64,000 nt of DNA from Lunularia cruciata (GCA_948567375.1 OX419757.1:54746001-54810000); one strand, 5' to 3'. Shown: positions 11,241 through 21,944, counted from the first letter of the stretch. Made by a program: numbers and translations. The notes: generated by a model from the sequence alone, not told the origin.

Positions 11241-11388
11241 TTGAGGTGTATGTTATGTGGCTCTTCTGGTGGAGCTGCTACTATGTTAGTGTGTGATAGC
11301 TGTTCGAGAGGATGGCATATGGCATGTATGACTCCTCCCCTCATGGTGGTTCCTTAGGGACAGTGGTTATGTCCTAGATGTACTTGAT
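11241..11388 (+). pseudogene. M0 PHD finger at integrase C-terminus
   Basis: Encodes CMLCG...MLVCDSCSRGWHMAC...WLCPRC with all C4HC3 zinc ligands present, but a TAG interrupts it (VVP-stop-GQW), where M2 has CAG. It lies directly after the integrase tail, as in M1 and M2, showing that the domain belongs to the family rather than to one copy. Confidence 0.85.
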
Positions 11389-11540
11389 CTATAGCTAGTT
11401 CATTCTTTATATGGTATAGATTGCAAACAGGCAACTAACGATGGGGCTCCATAGCACCCGGCCTCTTGATCTTTGCCCATTAGAGGGTATACTATGTACT
11501 TAGAGTAGATAACTATCTGGAGTTAGAGGGACCTAACCGC

Positions 11541-12218
11541 CAGCTAGGGGGGCGATTGTGGCACTTTAGAGTCTATGTATGACTTATGTGTGAGTTGTGT
11601 TTCTATAGTGTATGATGTTGATAGCGATGTATGTTGTGTAGCAATGTATATACGCATGACAGTTGTCACACCATTTGTAGTGCCGCATCTAGATGCTCAG
11701 ACACTGGAGTTCTAGTGATAGTAGTTAGAGTTATTTTAGTAGTTTCTCAATGACTACTTTCCGACGGTTAGATTTTGTGCTTGGGGTATTGACTTCATGG
11801 TGGAGCCCACCGTCACTTTGCACCATTTGCACCGTTGAGTGTGCCGTTAGCGGGACCATTAGGGTTTCAGAGCTAGCTTGAGTCCAGCCGGTATAGTTTG
11901 GAAGTGAGCTCTAGAGAGCTCACTTCTCTAATGTTGAGCCTTCGAGTTCCTAGCTATGGTTGACAGAGGCCGGCGAGCATCACCTGGATTCTCTATACTT
12001 GAGTGGGTGTGGCTTGACTGTAATGAGTGCCCAGTTGTTGGCAGTTTATAGAGTGACAAATCAAGTATTGATCTGTGTTGAGTTGAGTTGAGAGTTGTAA
12101 GTAATCTGATTATTGTGGCACTTTAGAGTCTATGTATGACTTATGTGTGAGTTGTGTTTCTATAGTGTATGATGTTGACAGCGATGTATGTTGTGTAGCG
12201 ATGTATATATGCACGACA
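11541..12218 (+). repeat. M0 3' terminus: polypurine tract, B1, A2, B2
   Basis: The purine tract CTAGGGGGGCGAT is at 11544-11556. B1 is 11557-11661 (TGTGGCAC...CATGACA), then two bases, A2 is 11664-12113 (TGTCACACC...CTGATTAT) and B2 is 12114-12218 (TGTGGCAC...GCACGACA). A2 contains a perfect palindrome-like hairpin (GTGAGCTC/GAGCTCAC) near 11905-11925. The order B-A-B is the same as in M1 and M2. Confidence 0.9.
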
Positions 12219-13345
12219 GACAAGCTTCACTGACCGCCACCGATTGCTGAACTTCTGGCTCCCCCTCGCTTTCACTTCCGGACTCCTCACTTTTTAAGGT
12301 GAGCTCCTCTTCTTTGGATTCCTCCTCTTGCGACTCGATTTCTTCCTCAGACTCTGATCCCGATGATGCTTCTCTCACCATCTTTGTATTCTTCATAACT
12401 AGCCTTCGAGTCTTCCTTTGAGTGGGAGACAATTTTGCTTCTTTGGGTTTGCCGCATTTCTTTGTCTTCGGACTGGTGACTTCTTTGACCTTCCACTGTC
12501 CGGTCTTCAAGAAATACTCATCATTTGCTCGTAGATGTAACATATACTGGCACTCTTCTTTTTTTGCTTCCCGTCGTAAGTTAGGATGAACATGAGACAC
12601 CATACAATGATGCTCCTCTACTGTCAGCAAGTTCAACCCAAAGTAGAAGTGTGCTACAAACGGTGCAAAATAATGTGGCAAAGAACTTGTTCGCCAATTG
12701 ATCACCATTTGCCTTGTTTGATGGTGAAAGCACTTTGCCCAATTCACCGGAACTCCTACAAACATTTGGTGGAAGAAGACGGCTTGCTGCATGTTCACAT
12801 GTGGTTCGTTTTGGCTTGAACATGGCCATCATTGCCTCCATGATGCTTCTCCGAATTGGGTCTTGATAGGACTCCACCTTGTATCCATTTGTCGTTCTTA
12901 GAGCAAAAAACGAGTTGCAAATTTCCATTGTCTCCTCTGTAGCATCACACTTTTGATAGAAGGTGATCCCCGTTGGCTCTCCTGCTTCTCTCCCCAATAC
13001 TAACCTCCAATCCGACTCAGTCCATCAAGCCGGATTTCCTGTCTTACCTTCTACCTTGGGACCCTCCTCACAATTACTAGCAGCTATTTCTGCCATCACT
13101 CACGGGAAACTAAAATTCCAGTTCCATGCTAAGAAAGTAATACGAAGTCTAGTCAAGACTTCAATTCTAGCTACAACATCTAATCTTTGAATTGTGAAAC
13201 TTTGCACCGCCAGCGCATTGGCCACCTTTTTTGCCATAATCTGCTCTCTCGTTCTATGACACTGAAAGATGATCCCCTCTTCTGGATGAGACACTCTAAC
13301 CCTTGAGATTGCGGAAAATTTCACTCTCGATGGGCTTCCGGACAC
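12219..13345 (-). pseudogene. U-A 3' LTR: LTR-encoded ORF, N-terminal and central domain (broken)
   Basis: The family signature is visible in three pieces: SREQIMAKKV-like start, AIQRLDVVARIEVLTRLRITFLAWNWNFSFP (13250-13100); REAGEPTGITFYQKCD...TNGYKVESYQDPIRRSIMEAMMAMFKP (12997-12800); QQAVFFHQMF...WAKCFHHQTRQMV...HYFAPFVAHFYFGLNLL, then an acidic Ser/Glu-rich tail (12795-12225). One stop and one frameshift separate them. M0 removed the coiled-coil C-terminus from view. I do not recognise the family. Other copies are at 17889-39456, 46247-46681, 60000-61156 and 62141-64000. Confidence 0.75.
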
Positions 13346-13797
13346 GCATTACTGCAAGACAACTACTCAAAGGGATTGGAAATTTACTTGGCATATTCAA
13401 CTTGTCCTTGGGCAATTGCAATCTTATATTACCCCAAATTGCAGTCATTCTTTAGTCGATTTCAAATTCATCCTTCTCTCTTCTGCGTGTTGATCCCGGT
13501 CATTGTCAAGACATGCTTCTTCTGCCTCTGCCGTTTCTTGAAGTGTACTTTCTTGCCACATACCAAGGTTGTTACACGGTCTTCATATCTTTTGCACCTT
13601 CCGACCCAAAGATGGTGCTCTTTGGACTTTTTCCGTTGTACTCTTTTTCCGAGTACCTCCATCATTGGATCCGATGTCGTCTTCTTTAGATGTCCTCCGA
13701 AGTTACTTCCGTCCATTCTTGGTCCGCAATTCAACTTCCCGTGCTTACTTCTTCTCTTAAACATTAATATACAGAGAAAAACAAAAAATGTGGGTAC
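13346..13797 (-). repeat. U-A 3' LTR, 5' noncoding part with TATA-like box
   Basis: The minus strand starts TGTGGTACCCACATTTTTTG at 13797, identical in character to U-B (17338) and U-E (61669). A TATA-like stretch (AATATAAGATT on the minus strand) sits near 13425, about 370 bases from the LTR start, in the same place as in U-B and U-E. No coding potential of note. Confidence 0.75.
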
Positions 13798-13821
13798 CAC
13801 ACATGCACAAATGGGTGTTAC
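13798..13821 (-). repeat. Remnant of a G2 LTR tip at a deletion junction
   Basis: On the minus strand this is the first two dozen bases of a G2 LTR (TGTAACACCCATTTG...), fused directly to the start of the U 3' LTR. G2 continues GTGTGGTATTG where U starts TGTGGTACCC, so the two share TGTGGTA at the joint. Best read as a G2 insertion into U-A gag followed by a microhomology deletion that removed U-A pol. Confidence 0.75.
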
Positions 13822-14676
13822 AATACCAACTCCAAGCTTTCTTTTGGAGCAAACTTGGGAAAATTTGTAGTCAATCTGCCGAGTCATGCTCCTTGTTAGC
13901 AAAGGAGATGATTTTGAATTCTTCAATGAATTCATTGGGGTCTTCGTCTTGTTCTGTCCCCTTATACTTTTGATAGGCATGTCGGGTGATAGGCAACAAA
14001 GTCATCGTTTGATGCAATGGGATCAACTGGGGTAGAGTTGAACTTGACAGAATCAAGGAATTGGCTGGAATTGACATCGTGTTGTCAACCCAGGGATTCC
14101 AATTTGTCAAATTCAAGGTAGGGTCTTCTTTGACAATTTCTGATATGAAGGTGTTGACTTCAACCCGGTTGGAAGATTCAGGATCAACCCCTTCGATGTG
14201 TTCTTCAAAATTCTTCCGGGACAACCGAGGAATTGTTTGTAGAAGATGCTAACAGTCTTCTTCCGTGAGTGTTCGTGCTATCTTTTCCCAAACAAAGTTC
14301 TTTAAGGATGTGACTTCCTTTACAGCTCTAGGAGAAGTTGGTGTATTGGGCCGTAATGCATATGTTTGGCCACTTGAGTCTTTCTTCTTTTTGGACAAAG
14401 AGGGGGATGCAAAGTAGCCTTGCCAACCGCCTTCACGTTTAGTCAGAAGTCAAGTTCTTGCAGGGCTTCTTGCACTTCGTGAAGGAGTTGAAAGTCCAAC
14501 GCCTCTCATTCGGTTTCGTCAAAAGTGGATGGGACTTTCAAACATTCGTCTTCTTCACACTGCAATGCTTGTCTTCAAACTCTCTCTTCTTGTTGTTCTC
14601 TCAATGCAGACATTCATATTGCTTTGATACCAAGTTTCAAATTTGGCTTTGTATTCTTCCACTTCTGAGATTTGTA
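13822..14676 (-). pseudogene. U-A gag N-terminal region
   Basis: The open part at 14224-13871 holds a retrotransposon capsid pattern: MTLLPITRHAYQKYKGTEQDEDPNEFIEEFKIISFANKEHDSAD, then LQIFPSLLQKKAWSWYC beyond a stop. This is the usual 'WLxxFExxxxxxxxxDxxxxxxLPxxLxGxAxxWY' style block. Upstream to 14676 the frame is broken by stops. Pol is missing (see the junction at 13798). It shows that U LTRs belong to an LTR retrotransposon. Confidence 0.75.
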
Positions 14677-14694
14677 TCCCCAGTAGTGGTGCCA
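14677..14694 (-). promoter_or_regulatory. U-A primer-binding site (tRNA-Asp type, decayed)
   Basis: The minus strand reads TGGCACCACTACTGGGGA, seven bases after the LTR end GTTGTCATA. It matches TGGCGCCGTTGCCGGGGA at 13 of 18 positions, and all five differences are transitions. This site fixes the 3' boundary of the U LTR. Confidence 0.75.
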
Positions 14695-14702
14695 AAAATC
14701 AT

Positions 14703-15124
14703 ATGACAACCCAGCAAATATCACTTTTGCGGGAATTAGGTAAGTAAAGTTTGTTCCAGCAAAGATACGAGTCAAAATTGGTCAAATACAAAGTCAAACA
14801 ATAACAATGTAGTCCTTCTTGATTGCATCTTTAATCTCTCAGGTAGAAACCACACCCAGAAAAGAGTAACAAGCACTAATTCTTAGTCTTGTCATGAATT
14901 AACACTTTTTAATCACAACACCTTCAATTCTTTCCAAACAATCTTGATTGTGATGATTTAGGCTCTCCCAAAAATGACACTTCACTGCAAAACAACTTCA
15001 CCTCAGAATTGTGTTCCACCCCTCCATTGAAGGCACAACTTCCTTGATTGAAATTGCTTCACATCAACTTTGCACTACACTCACAAATGCAGAATACTAC
15101 CAACACTACAATTCCTCTCAGATT
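14703..15124 (-). repeat. U-A 5' LTR, terminal part (left of G2-2)
   Basis: Aligns with the last 420 bases of U-B (39820-40239, opposite orientation) and with 55664-56085 and 61266-61668. It ends at 14703, next to the primer-binding site. At 15124 the sequence breaks off at CTCTCAGAT and resumes at 45871 with GATCTATCAAGG; the intact order is seen at 56080-56100. Confidence 0.85.
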
Positions 15125-15816
15125 TATAACACCCATTTGTGCATGTGTGTGGTATTGTGATATTAAGCTCGGTATTACAAGTACTTAAGAGATATTTTTT
15201 ACATAGAGCTAAAAGATGGTTCTATATTAGTCATGGTTAGCTAAAGTTAGTCATAGCTAAGATAGAGGGGATCTTACTTTAGAGGAAGTAGAAAAGATAA
15301 GCACCACTATTTTGGATTTTAGTGTGTTGACTTGGTATTATTCTTAGGTGTTTGGCTTTGAGGAAAGAGTTGAGAACTCTTAGGCCCGCAAGCCTTTTTG
15401 TTTTGGATTCTTCTTTAGTCCAAGGATAGCCCATGTGAAGGAATCCTTGACTTAGTGGTTGGGTCAAGATAAGACTACATGCTTAGGGGAATATGCCCAT
15501 GTGAATGGATATTCCTTTCTACTTTTTGACTTTACTTGACTTTTAGTCTAGTAACTTGAGTTACTACGGTAATTAGTAACTTTGGTACGTAACTATTTCA
15601 CAAGTATATAAAAAAGTGGTGAGGAGGTACTCAACATCCTTTCATTTGCAACTATCTCTCTATCATTGAGTTCTCTAGTGAGCAATGTCTTGAGTCTTGG
15701 AGTGTTAGCCTTGGAGGAGTATGATGGAGTTTGGGTTCCTTGCCTTCTTAGTCCATGGTGGGCTACCATATTAGCCATCAGAGGTTCATCATGAGTGAGA
15801 GACAAGCCGGCTCACA
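15125..15816 (+). repeat. G2-2 5' LTR
   Basis: 692 bp, TATAACACCC (terminal TG mutated to TA) to CGGCTCACA. It is followed at 15821-15838 by TGGTTTCGTTGCCGGGAC, a tRNA-Asp-type primer-binding site. It differs from the 3' LTR (45179-45870) at scattered positions, mainly transitions. Confidence 0.9.
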
Positions 15817-15857
15817 TTTTTGGTTTCGTTGCCGGGACCTCTCTAGAAGGCAAGATA

Positions 15858-16004
15858 ATGTTCCACGTTCAATTGTACATTAGGCAGAAGGAGGCTATGA
15901 GAGCTCACTTGGAGAGAACATTAGGAGAGAAGAGGGCTGAACTTACGTTAGAGAACCAAGATCCATTGTATACCTTGTTGTTCAGTATGATATCTTTGAG
16001 GTGA
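15858..16004 (+). CDS. G2-2 short leader ORF
   Basis: About 48 residues beginning MFHVQLYIRQKEAMRAHLERTLGEKRAELTL, shared with G2-1 (6296-6126). It is charged and helix-prone, with no recognised domain, and lies just after the primer-binding site. In G2-1 it extends further before stopping. It could be a real leader peptide or part of a former longer ORF1; weak support. Confidence 0.35.
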   Translation: MFHVQLYIRQKEAMRAHLERTLGEKRAELTLENQDPLYTLLFSMISLR

Positions 16005-16687
16005 TTTTGTACATCTTGTACACATGAGAGGAATTGGAGAGATTGTGTGAGGTGGATTGCAAATTGGGTATTAAAGTGATTTTGGGAAAAATCTCAAGTT
16101 TGAGATCTAGACTTGAAATTTCTACACATGATAGCTTGGGTTATCTTTCAGTTAGCACACTTGAAATTATTGTGAGAGCTACCTATTGAAATTATTGTGA
16201 GAGCTACCTATTAAATCCTATTGAAAGTTGATAGGATAAAGTGCTCTTGCAATTGCATGCTCTTTGGAAAATTGTATAGAGTCTGCCATTTCTTCAATGT
16301 TCAGTGAATTGTCCTGAAAATTTCCAAGAAAATTCAATGCATTGTATCCTACCTGTTTCCACAAAAATTAGAGAGAGATCATTCTTGCCTAGGGAGAATG
16401 AGTTTTTGAAGTGAGGGGATTGGTTTTCAGACCAAATCTGAAATATGTGTGCTGAATAGAAAGGTGTCTAGGCCAAATGGCTCAATGAAAAGATCTAAAA
16501 TTTTGCAGGTTGGGATGCCCCAGAGTTCTGATTAAGTGTGAAAAATTTCAGAGGACTGTGATATACTGGTTGGGAGATTTGAGTGACATTGTGAGGAAGG
16601 GTCAATTCTGCAGAGAGGAGATCTCATGCATGAGGAGTTTGAGATCACCAAAAAGCATGTTTGAGTGTTTAGATTCATCTTGAGAAC
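16005..16687 (+). other. G2-2 leader, noncoding
   Basis: AT-rich leader between the short ORF and ORF1. It contains a 27-bp tandem duplication (attattgtgagagctaccta, at about 16166 and 16192). No ORF or RNA gene seen. G2-3 has lost this whole section (joint near 48714). Confidence 0.6.
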
Positions 16688-17161
16688 ATGGAGTGTCATC
16701 AAGAGTGGAAATTGAGATTATGCAAGGTTCCCCAAGGGTTTGAGGTGATTGTAGGGGTGGATTTGAGGAAAAGAGAGTTTACAATAGAATTTGAAGAGAG
16801 TGTTGAGAGGATCCAAAAACCTACACCACTTGGAGGAAAGAGTGAGTCTAAGTGCTTTCTATGTGGAGAGAAGGAACATAAGGCAAGTTCATGTCCATTG
16901 ACTATTGAGAGCAAGAGATTGAGGGGAAAGAGAGGCTTACTTGACTTGGGTTTGCATGTTGGACCTTCTTCACCAAGATTGGGAGGGAGAAGATCTAAGA
17001 CCAAGGAGTTGTGTGAGGTTTGTGGAGTTGAAGGACTTCCAAAAGGACATGAGTGTAGTGGAGTAAAATCACTTTTGGAGACTTTGGTGAAGGATCTTGG
17101 AGAGAATCTTAGTACAACTACAAAAATACTACCACCTTCATCAGCTAGTTCTCAAGATTAG
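16688..17161 (+). CDS. G2-2 ORF1: upstream zinc-knuckle protein
   Basis: 157 residues, intact. An N-terminal hydrophobic/acidic part (LCKVPQGFEVIVGVDLRKREFTIEFEE) resembles a small beta domain. Then CFLCGEKEHKASSC, a CX2CX4HX4C zinc knuckle at about residue 58, and a second cluster CEVCGVEGLPKGHEC at about residue 107, then a helical tail ending SSASSQD. It lies upstream of, and separate from, gag, which has its own knuckle. Shared by G2-1 (broken) and G2-3 (48321-48692). Likely RNA or DNA binding; I know no named family for it. The first ATG (MECHQEW) is supported only by position; G2-3 lacks it. Confidence 0.7.
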   Translation: MECHQEWKLRLCKVPQGFEVIVGVDLRKREFTIEFEESVERIQKPTPLGGKSESKCFLCGEKEHKASSCPLTIESKRLRGKRGLLDLGLHVGPSSPRLGGRRSKTKELCEVCGVEGLPKGHECSGVKSLLETLVKDLGENLSTTTKILPPSSASSQD

Positions 17162-18065
17162 GGATGGAGATAATCTTTCAACTTATGGATAAACTATCTA
17201 TGAGGGTTTGATTAATATGCACTCTAGGATTGGATGTTGCTATAGAAATCTTGGAGCAACCTGAACCTTTTGTGTTCCCTAGGGTGGATTACTCTCAAGT
17301 GGTGTTAGTCATGTATATACTCTATTAGTTATAGAGTTGTGGTGCCCACATTTTTTGTTTTTTTCAGAATAAAGGAGAAGAAGTGTATAGAGAAGTGGGA
17401 TTGCGCCTGTATGGCCGAAGAAGGTGAAGAAAAGAGTCTTTGGGTTGAAACCCAAAGTAAAGTAACTTTGGGTCATAAGGCAAAGTACTCGGAAATGCCC
17501 TATCAGCATACAATACAAAGTAAATTGTCTTTGGACCGGGGGGAGCTCAACCCGAGGCGAAGAAAATCTAACAACCTTTTGTCGGGGCAAGAAATTCAAG
17601 AAGTGGCCGTTTCAAAACTGGCGGCTCATACGCGCAAAGGTTGATTGACAATGACAAGTGCATGCTGGAGGTGTGATTTCTCGATAGAAACTCGAAGTGA
17701 TGGAAGACGAAGAAATGCAACTCTATAAAAATCAAAATTGCAACAACAAAATGTCGAGCAATTTTCCTTCGCCATTGAGGAGTCGTCTTGCAAGTGATCG
17801 GGGAAAGGGAAATAGAGTTGGGCTCGTGTTAGTGCACAAGGGAGAAGTTGTGAGAGTGAAATCAAGAGAAAGTGAGAAAGTAGAAGAGATGGGAGGAGGG
17901 AAGAAGAACTCTAAATTTGCAGTGAGAAATCATGCAATTCAAAGATTAGATGTAGTAGCGAGGATCAAAGTCTTGAGCCGACTTTGGATCACATTTCTGG
18001 CATGGAACTGGAACGTAAGTTTTCTAGGATTCATGACAAAAATCATCGAAAGTAAGTGTCTCGAT

Positions 18066-18740
18066 TGTCGTGCGTATATACATCGCTACACAACATACAT
18101 CGCTGTCAACATCATACACTATAAAAGCACAACTCACACATAAGTCATACATAGACTTTAAAGTGCCACAATAATCAGATTGCTTAAGACTTTCAACTCA
18201 ACTCAACTTAGATCAGTACTTGATCTGTCACTCTATAAACTGCCAACAACTGGGCACTAATTATAGTCAAGCCACACCCACTCAAGCATAGAGAATCCAG
18301 GTGACGCTCACCGGCCTCTGTCCACCATAGCCAGGAACTCAAAGGCTCAACATCAGAGAAGTGAGCTCTCTGGAGCTCACTTTGAAACTATACCCCCTGG
18401 ACTCGAGCTAGCCCTGAAACCCTAACGGTCCTGCTGACGGCACACTCGACGGTGCAAACGGTGCAAAGTGACGGTGGGCCCCACCGTGAAGTCAGTACCC
18501 CGAACACAAAATCTAACCGTCGGAAAGTAGTCCTTGAGAAATTGCTAGAATAACTCTAACTACCATCACTGGAACTCCAGTGTCAGAGCATCTAGATGCG
18601 GAACTACAAATGGCGTGATAGCTGTCGTGCGTATATACATCGCTACACAACATACATTGCTGTCAACATCATACACTATAAAAGCACAACTCACACATAA
18701 GTCATACATAGACTTTAAAGTGCCACAATCGCCCCCCTAG
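18066..18740 (-). repeat. M1 3' terminus: B2, A2, B1 and polypurine tract
   Basis: In plus coordinates: B2 18066-18170, A2 18171-18620, two spacer bases, B1 18623-18727, and the purine tract CTAGGGGGGCGAT (minus strand) at 18728-18740. The B1-A2 joint reads GACA-GC-TATC on the minus strand, the element's two ends joined with GC between them. The A hairpin GTGAGCTC-CAGA-GAGCTCAC is at about 18358-18385. Confidence 0.92.
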
Positions 18741-18896
18741 CTGGCGGTTAGATCCCTCTAACTCCAGATAGCCATCTACTCTAAGTATATGGTATACCCT
18801 CTAATGGGCAAAGATTAGGAGGCCGGGTGCTATGGAGCCCCATCGTTAGTCGCCTGTCTGCAATCTATACCATATAAAGAATGAACTAGCTATAGG

Positions 18897-19196
18897 TCAA
18901 GTACATCTAGGACATAACCACTGTCCCTGAGGAACCACCGTGAGGGGAGGAGTCATACATGCCATATGCCATCCTCTCGAACAGCTATCACACACTAACA
19001 TAATAGCAGCTCCACCAGAAGAGCCACATAACATACACCTCAAGCCTGCACGTACAAGTGCCAAGCTTGGGTCCATAGTACCATCAATGTTTGGAAGGTG
19101 GCATGGCGCACAATTGCGCATATGATCCTTCCAAACAACACCATCACGTCCTTCTAACACAAGGACTCCAGATGGCAAAACCTCGTGCACTCTCAA
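18897..19196 (-). CDS. M1 integrase tail and PHD finger
   Basis: Open segment: VREVLPSGVLVLEGRDGVVWKDHMRNCAPCHLP (integrase C-terminal beta fold), then CMLCGSSGGAAIMLVCDSCSRGWHMACMTPPL, ending WLCPRC-T-stop. The C4HC3 ligands are all present, in CX2C...CX2CX4HX2C...CX2C spacing, with the conserved Trp two residues before the last CPRC. This is a PHD-type zinc finger, a fold that commonly reads histone H3 tails. Positioned where chromoviruses have a chromodomain, it may guide integration to particular chromatin (inference). Confidence 0.88.
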   Translation of the reverse strand: MRVHEVLPSGVLVLEGRDGVVWKDHMRNCAPCHLPNIDGTMDPSLALVRAGLRCMLCGSSGGAAIMLVCDSCSRGWHMACMTPPLTVVPQGQWLCPRCT

Positions 19197-19241
19197 GATA
19201 GTGCGGCCTGTAGAAACATCAAGTGTCGTCGGTGCTGTCTG

Positions 19242-20150
19242 CTATAGATATACATAGTCGCCTGGATGAAATCGACGGATCGAGGGTCTATAACCTCCTC
19301 CTCGAATGGTAGCATAGCGTAAAGTATCTCTATGCTGAGCAATCGCCAAGTTCTGAAAGGCCATCGGCATCACTCTCCAAAAGATCTCTGCCCGCTGAGA
19401 ACATGCGCTCATCCATACATCGGGGTCATCCAAGTCCAAAACTACAATAGCATCTCGACGAATGGTTGCAGGTAAATCTGGATCTTGTCCATAGAGTAGA
19501 AAGTATGGAGAGAAGGATGCTAAGGAGGCTTGCCGGCTGAACCGATAGCCCATGGCCAACCAAGGTAACTGGAGATCCCAATCTCCCAAGTGGCCTCTTT
19601 GCAAACCATACTTTCGCAATCCTCTCTTCACCGTCTGAACCACTCTCTCTGCTAAGCCATCTGCCTCAGGGTGATCTCGAGATGTAGTACAATGATCAAT
19701 CAAAGCCTTGTCACACAAGACCTGAAACTCTCCCAAGAACTCTGTACCCTGATCAGTCAAAACCTCAGCTGGTGCACCAAAATGACTAAGAACTCGATCC
19801 AGGAACGAGTAAGCTGTCCCTTCACTAGACTTGTCAGGAAGTGCCACCAACTCAATCCACTTGGAGAAGTGCTCCACCATCACCAAAACATACCGATGAT
19901 GTCTCACAGTCAACGGTAAAGGTCCGGCAAAGTCCAAACTCCAATGGTAACCCAATCCCATGATAGGTAATGGGTGTAACTATGGCGTAGGAGCATTGAA
20001 TGATGCTCTAACTCGGTCACAAACCACACATCTGGCAACAAACTGCTGTACCTTGGTCTGCATACCGCGCCACCAATAATGACTCTGAAGTAAGCTATAT
20101 GTACGCTTTACTCCAAAATGTCCTAGCTCCTCATGAGCATGACGGACCAA
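19242..20150 (-). pseudogene. M1 integrase (zinc finger and DDE core)
   Basis: The N-terminal zinc finger HAHEELGHFG...CVVCDRV lies at 20135-20020 (out of the open part because of CAG-to-TAG at 19980-19982). The core from 19961 has WSLDFAGPLPL (first Asp), VLTDQGTEFLGEF (second Asp), and ADGLAERVVQTVKRGLRKYG (Glu), with 34 residues between the second Asp and Glu. It ends at a second CAG-to-TAG (19242-19244) inside GDYVYLQQ. The catalytic triad is complete despite the stops. Confidence 0.88.
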
Positions 20151-21833
20151 CTATGGTCTCTGTGATGGAAGTGGTACTACTCGCACTCTACCATCCTCCC
20201 ATACACGCAAAAGGTGTCTACCCTCCAATCTGAACCATCTGGCTCGCTGAAGAACACGGTCTCTCTCCTTGGCCCCAACTGTGCCACCCACAACACCAGT
20301 GCAAAGATAGTCCATCACTAAGACATCATCATGAATGTCTCGCTGAACTGTACCAATATCTTCACTCTCTGGATCTGTGACCTCAATAACTCCTCCTGTA
20401 TGCGCTGAGAGAGATACCACCAAAGTCTATGCAAATATACACAGAAAGGCCGATGCATGCCAACCTGGCACCATCTCCTCATCTGTCTCACCATGCCAAC
20501 GTGCTCCGGTCTGATCCTGCTGGCTGGGACATGGGTTTCTACTCAACCCATCTGCATCACGGTTCACCACTCCAGGTGTGTGAACAACTGTGAAATCATA
20601 CTCCTGTAAAATCAGAGCCCATCGTGCAAGCTTCCCTGAAAGCTTGTCGGACTCCATCAACCACTTCAGCGGCTGATGATCAGTGATGAGAGTGAAGGGG
20701 TTACCAAATAGGTAACATCGGAAATGTGCTACTGCCCAAACTGCTGCCAAGCACTCTCCCTCATATGAACTATACTTTGCCTCCGCTGAATTGTTGGAGC
20801 GACTAGCATAGGCCACCACAAACTCCTTCTCCTCATCATCATGTTGGGTGAGCACCGCTCCAAGCCCCAACATACTCCAATCAGTGTGAACCTGAAATGG
20901 TCGTCCCCTGATTGGTCTCCTCAAAATAGGAGCAGATGTCAACCTCTCCTTGAGCTCTACAAAAGCTCTCTCCTGCTCATCTCCCCAACACCACTCCTGT
21001 GTAAGCTTAGTCAGCTTTGTCAAGGCCTTGGCAATGGCACTAAATCCTCTAACATAGCGGCGATAGAAGTTCGCCAACCCAAGGAATGCTCGCACTCTGC
21101 TCACATCCGTAGGCCGAGGAATACGTGCAATAGCCTCCACCTTGGTCTGCTGAACACCAAGTCCTCCGGGGTAGATAGTGTGACCCAAATACTCAACCTG
21201 CTCATGGAAGAACCTACACTTCCCATGATGTAGTTTGAGTCCATGAGATCTCAACCTCTCAAACACCTCCAACAACTGTCTCTCATGCTTCTCCACAGTA
21301 GTGCTATAAACCAAAATGTCATCAATATAGCACCGAGTGATATAACACATCCACTGATATAACACATCCTTGCCATGAGGATCAATAGCCCAAAATGCTA
21401 TCTTGGACTTATCCTCCTCCCTGATCGGCAACTGATGATATCCCGCTCAAAGATCCAAAGTACTGAAGACCTTTGCATGCCCAATCACATCAAAAATCTC
21501 CTTCGGTGTAGGCATGGCATACCGATCAGCCCTAGTCTGTCGGTTGATGGGACAGTAATCTCCACACATCCGCCTATCTGTATAGTTGCCATGCATATCC
21601 TTCTTGGCTGGCATCACTGTTGTTGATACATACTCTCCATGTGAAATCTCCACCAAACCAGCCTCAAAAAGGTCACTACTCCGGCTTTGAATCAATGTCC
21701 TCTCCATATCACTATATCGATACGGACGTCGAAAAACTGGTGTGTCACTAGTCAGCTCAATCCGTATACCAGGTCCCTTCAGAGTACCCAAATCCTTCAT
21801 ACTGAAGGCAAAACAACTCGTGTGACTACTCAA
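20151..21833 (-). pseudogene. M1 reverse transcriptase and RNase H, RT palm deleted
   Basis: RT fingers at 21833-21450 (PVFRRPYRYSDMERTL; MPAKKDMHGNYTDRRMCGDYCPINRQTRADRYAMPTP; FSTLDL). A CGA-to-TGA stop lies at 21447-21449. About 100 bases between YQW and RCYIDD (21325-21355) are lost and replaced by a copy of the adjacent GGATGTGTTATATCA, in frame. YIDDILVYS remains. Thumb RAFLGLANFYRRY; RNase H VHTDWSMLGLGAVLTQHD, SSYEGECLAAVWAV, ITDHQPLKWLMES, ADGLSRNPC. Stops at 20427-20429 and 20151-20153. The RT cannot be functional. Confidence 0.88.
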
Positions 21834-21935
21834 GAACCTCCAAACCCTCCGTCTTTCCTCTCTAGTAAGCTTGGGTCCAAGATCTGGCTCCCAAGTATAT
21901 GCTGTAACTATAGTAGGAGTGGAAGACGTACTGAC

Positions 21936-21944
21936 TGGCTGCTA
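21936..21944 (-). promoter_or_regulatory. M1 readthrough context UAG CAG CCA
   Basis: Minus strand TAG CAG CCA, matching UAG-CARYYA, between methyltransferase and RT at the same codon as in M0 and M2. Downstream sequence stays in the same frame to RT. Confidence 0.7.

Larger units (their letters stand above)
7027..12218 (+). mobile_element. M0: decayed M-family element, 5' part removed by G2-1
   Basis: Plus-strand copy of the methyltransferase-bearing gypsy family. It starts in mid-methyltransferase because G2-1 sits there, and continues through RT, RNase H, integrase and PHD finger to the terminal repeats B1 (11557-11661), A2 (11664-12113) and B2 (12114-12218). There are many stops and small indels, making it the oldest-looking of the three copies. 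Its right flank (12219 on) is the LTR ORF of U-A, read on the minus strand, so M0 inserted into that ORF. Confidence 0.9.
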
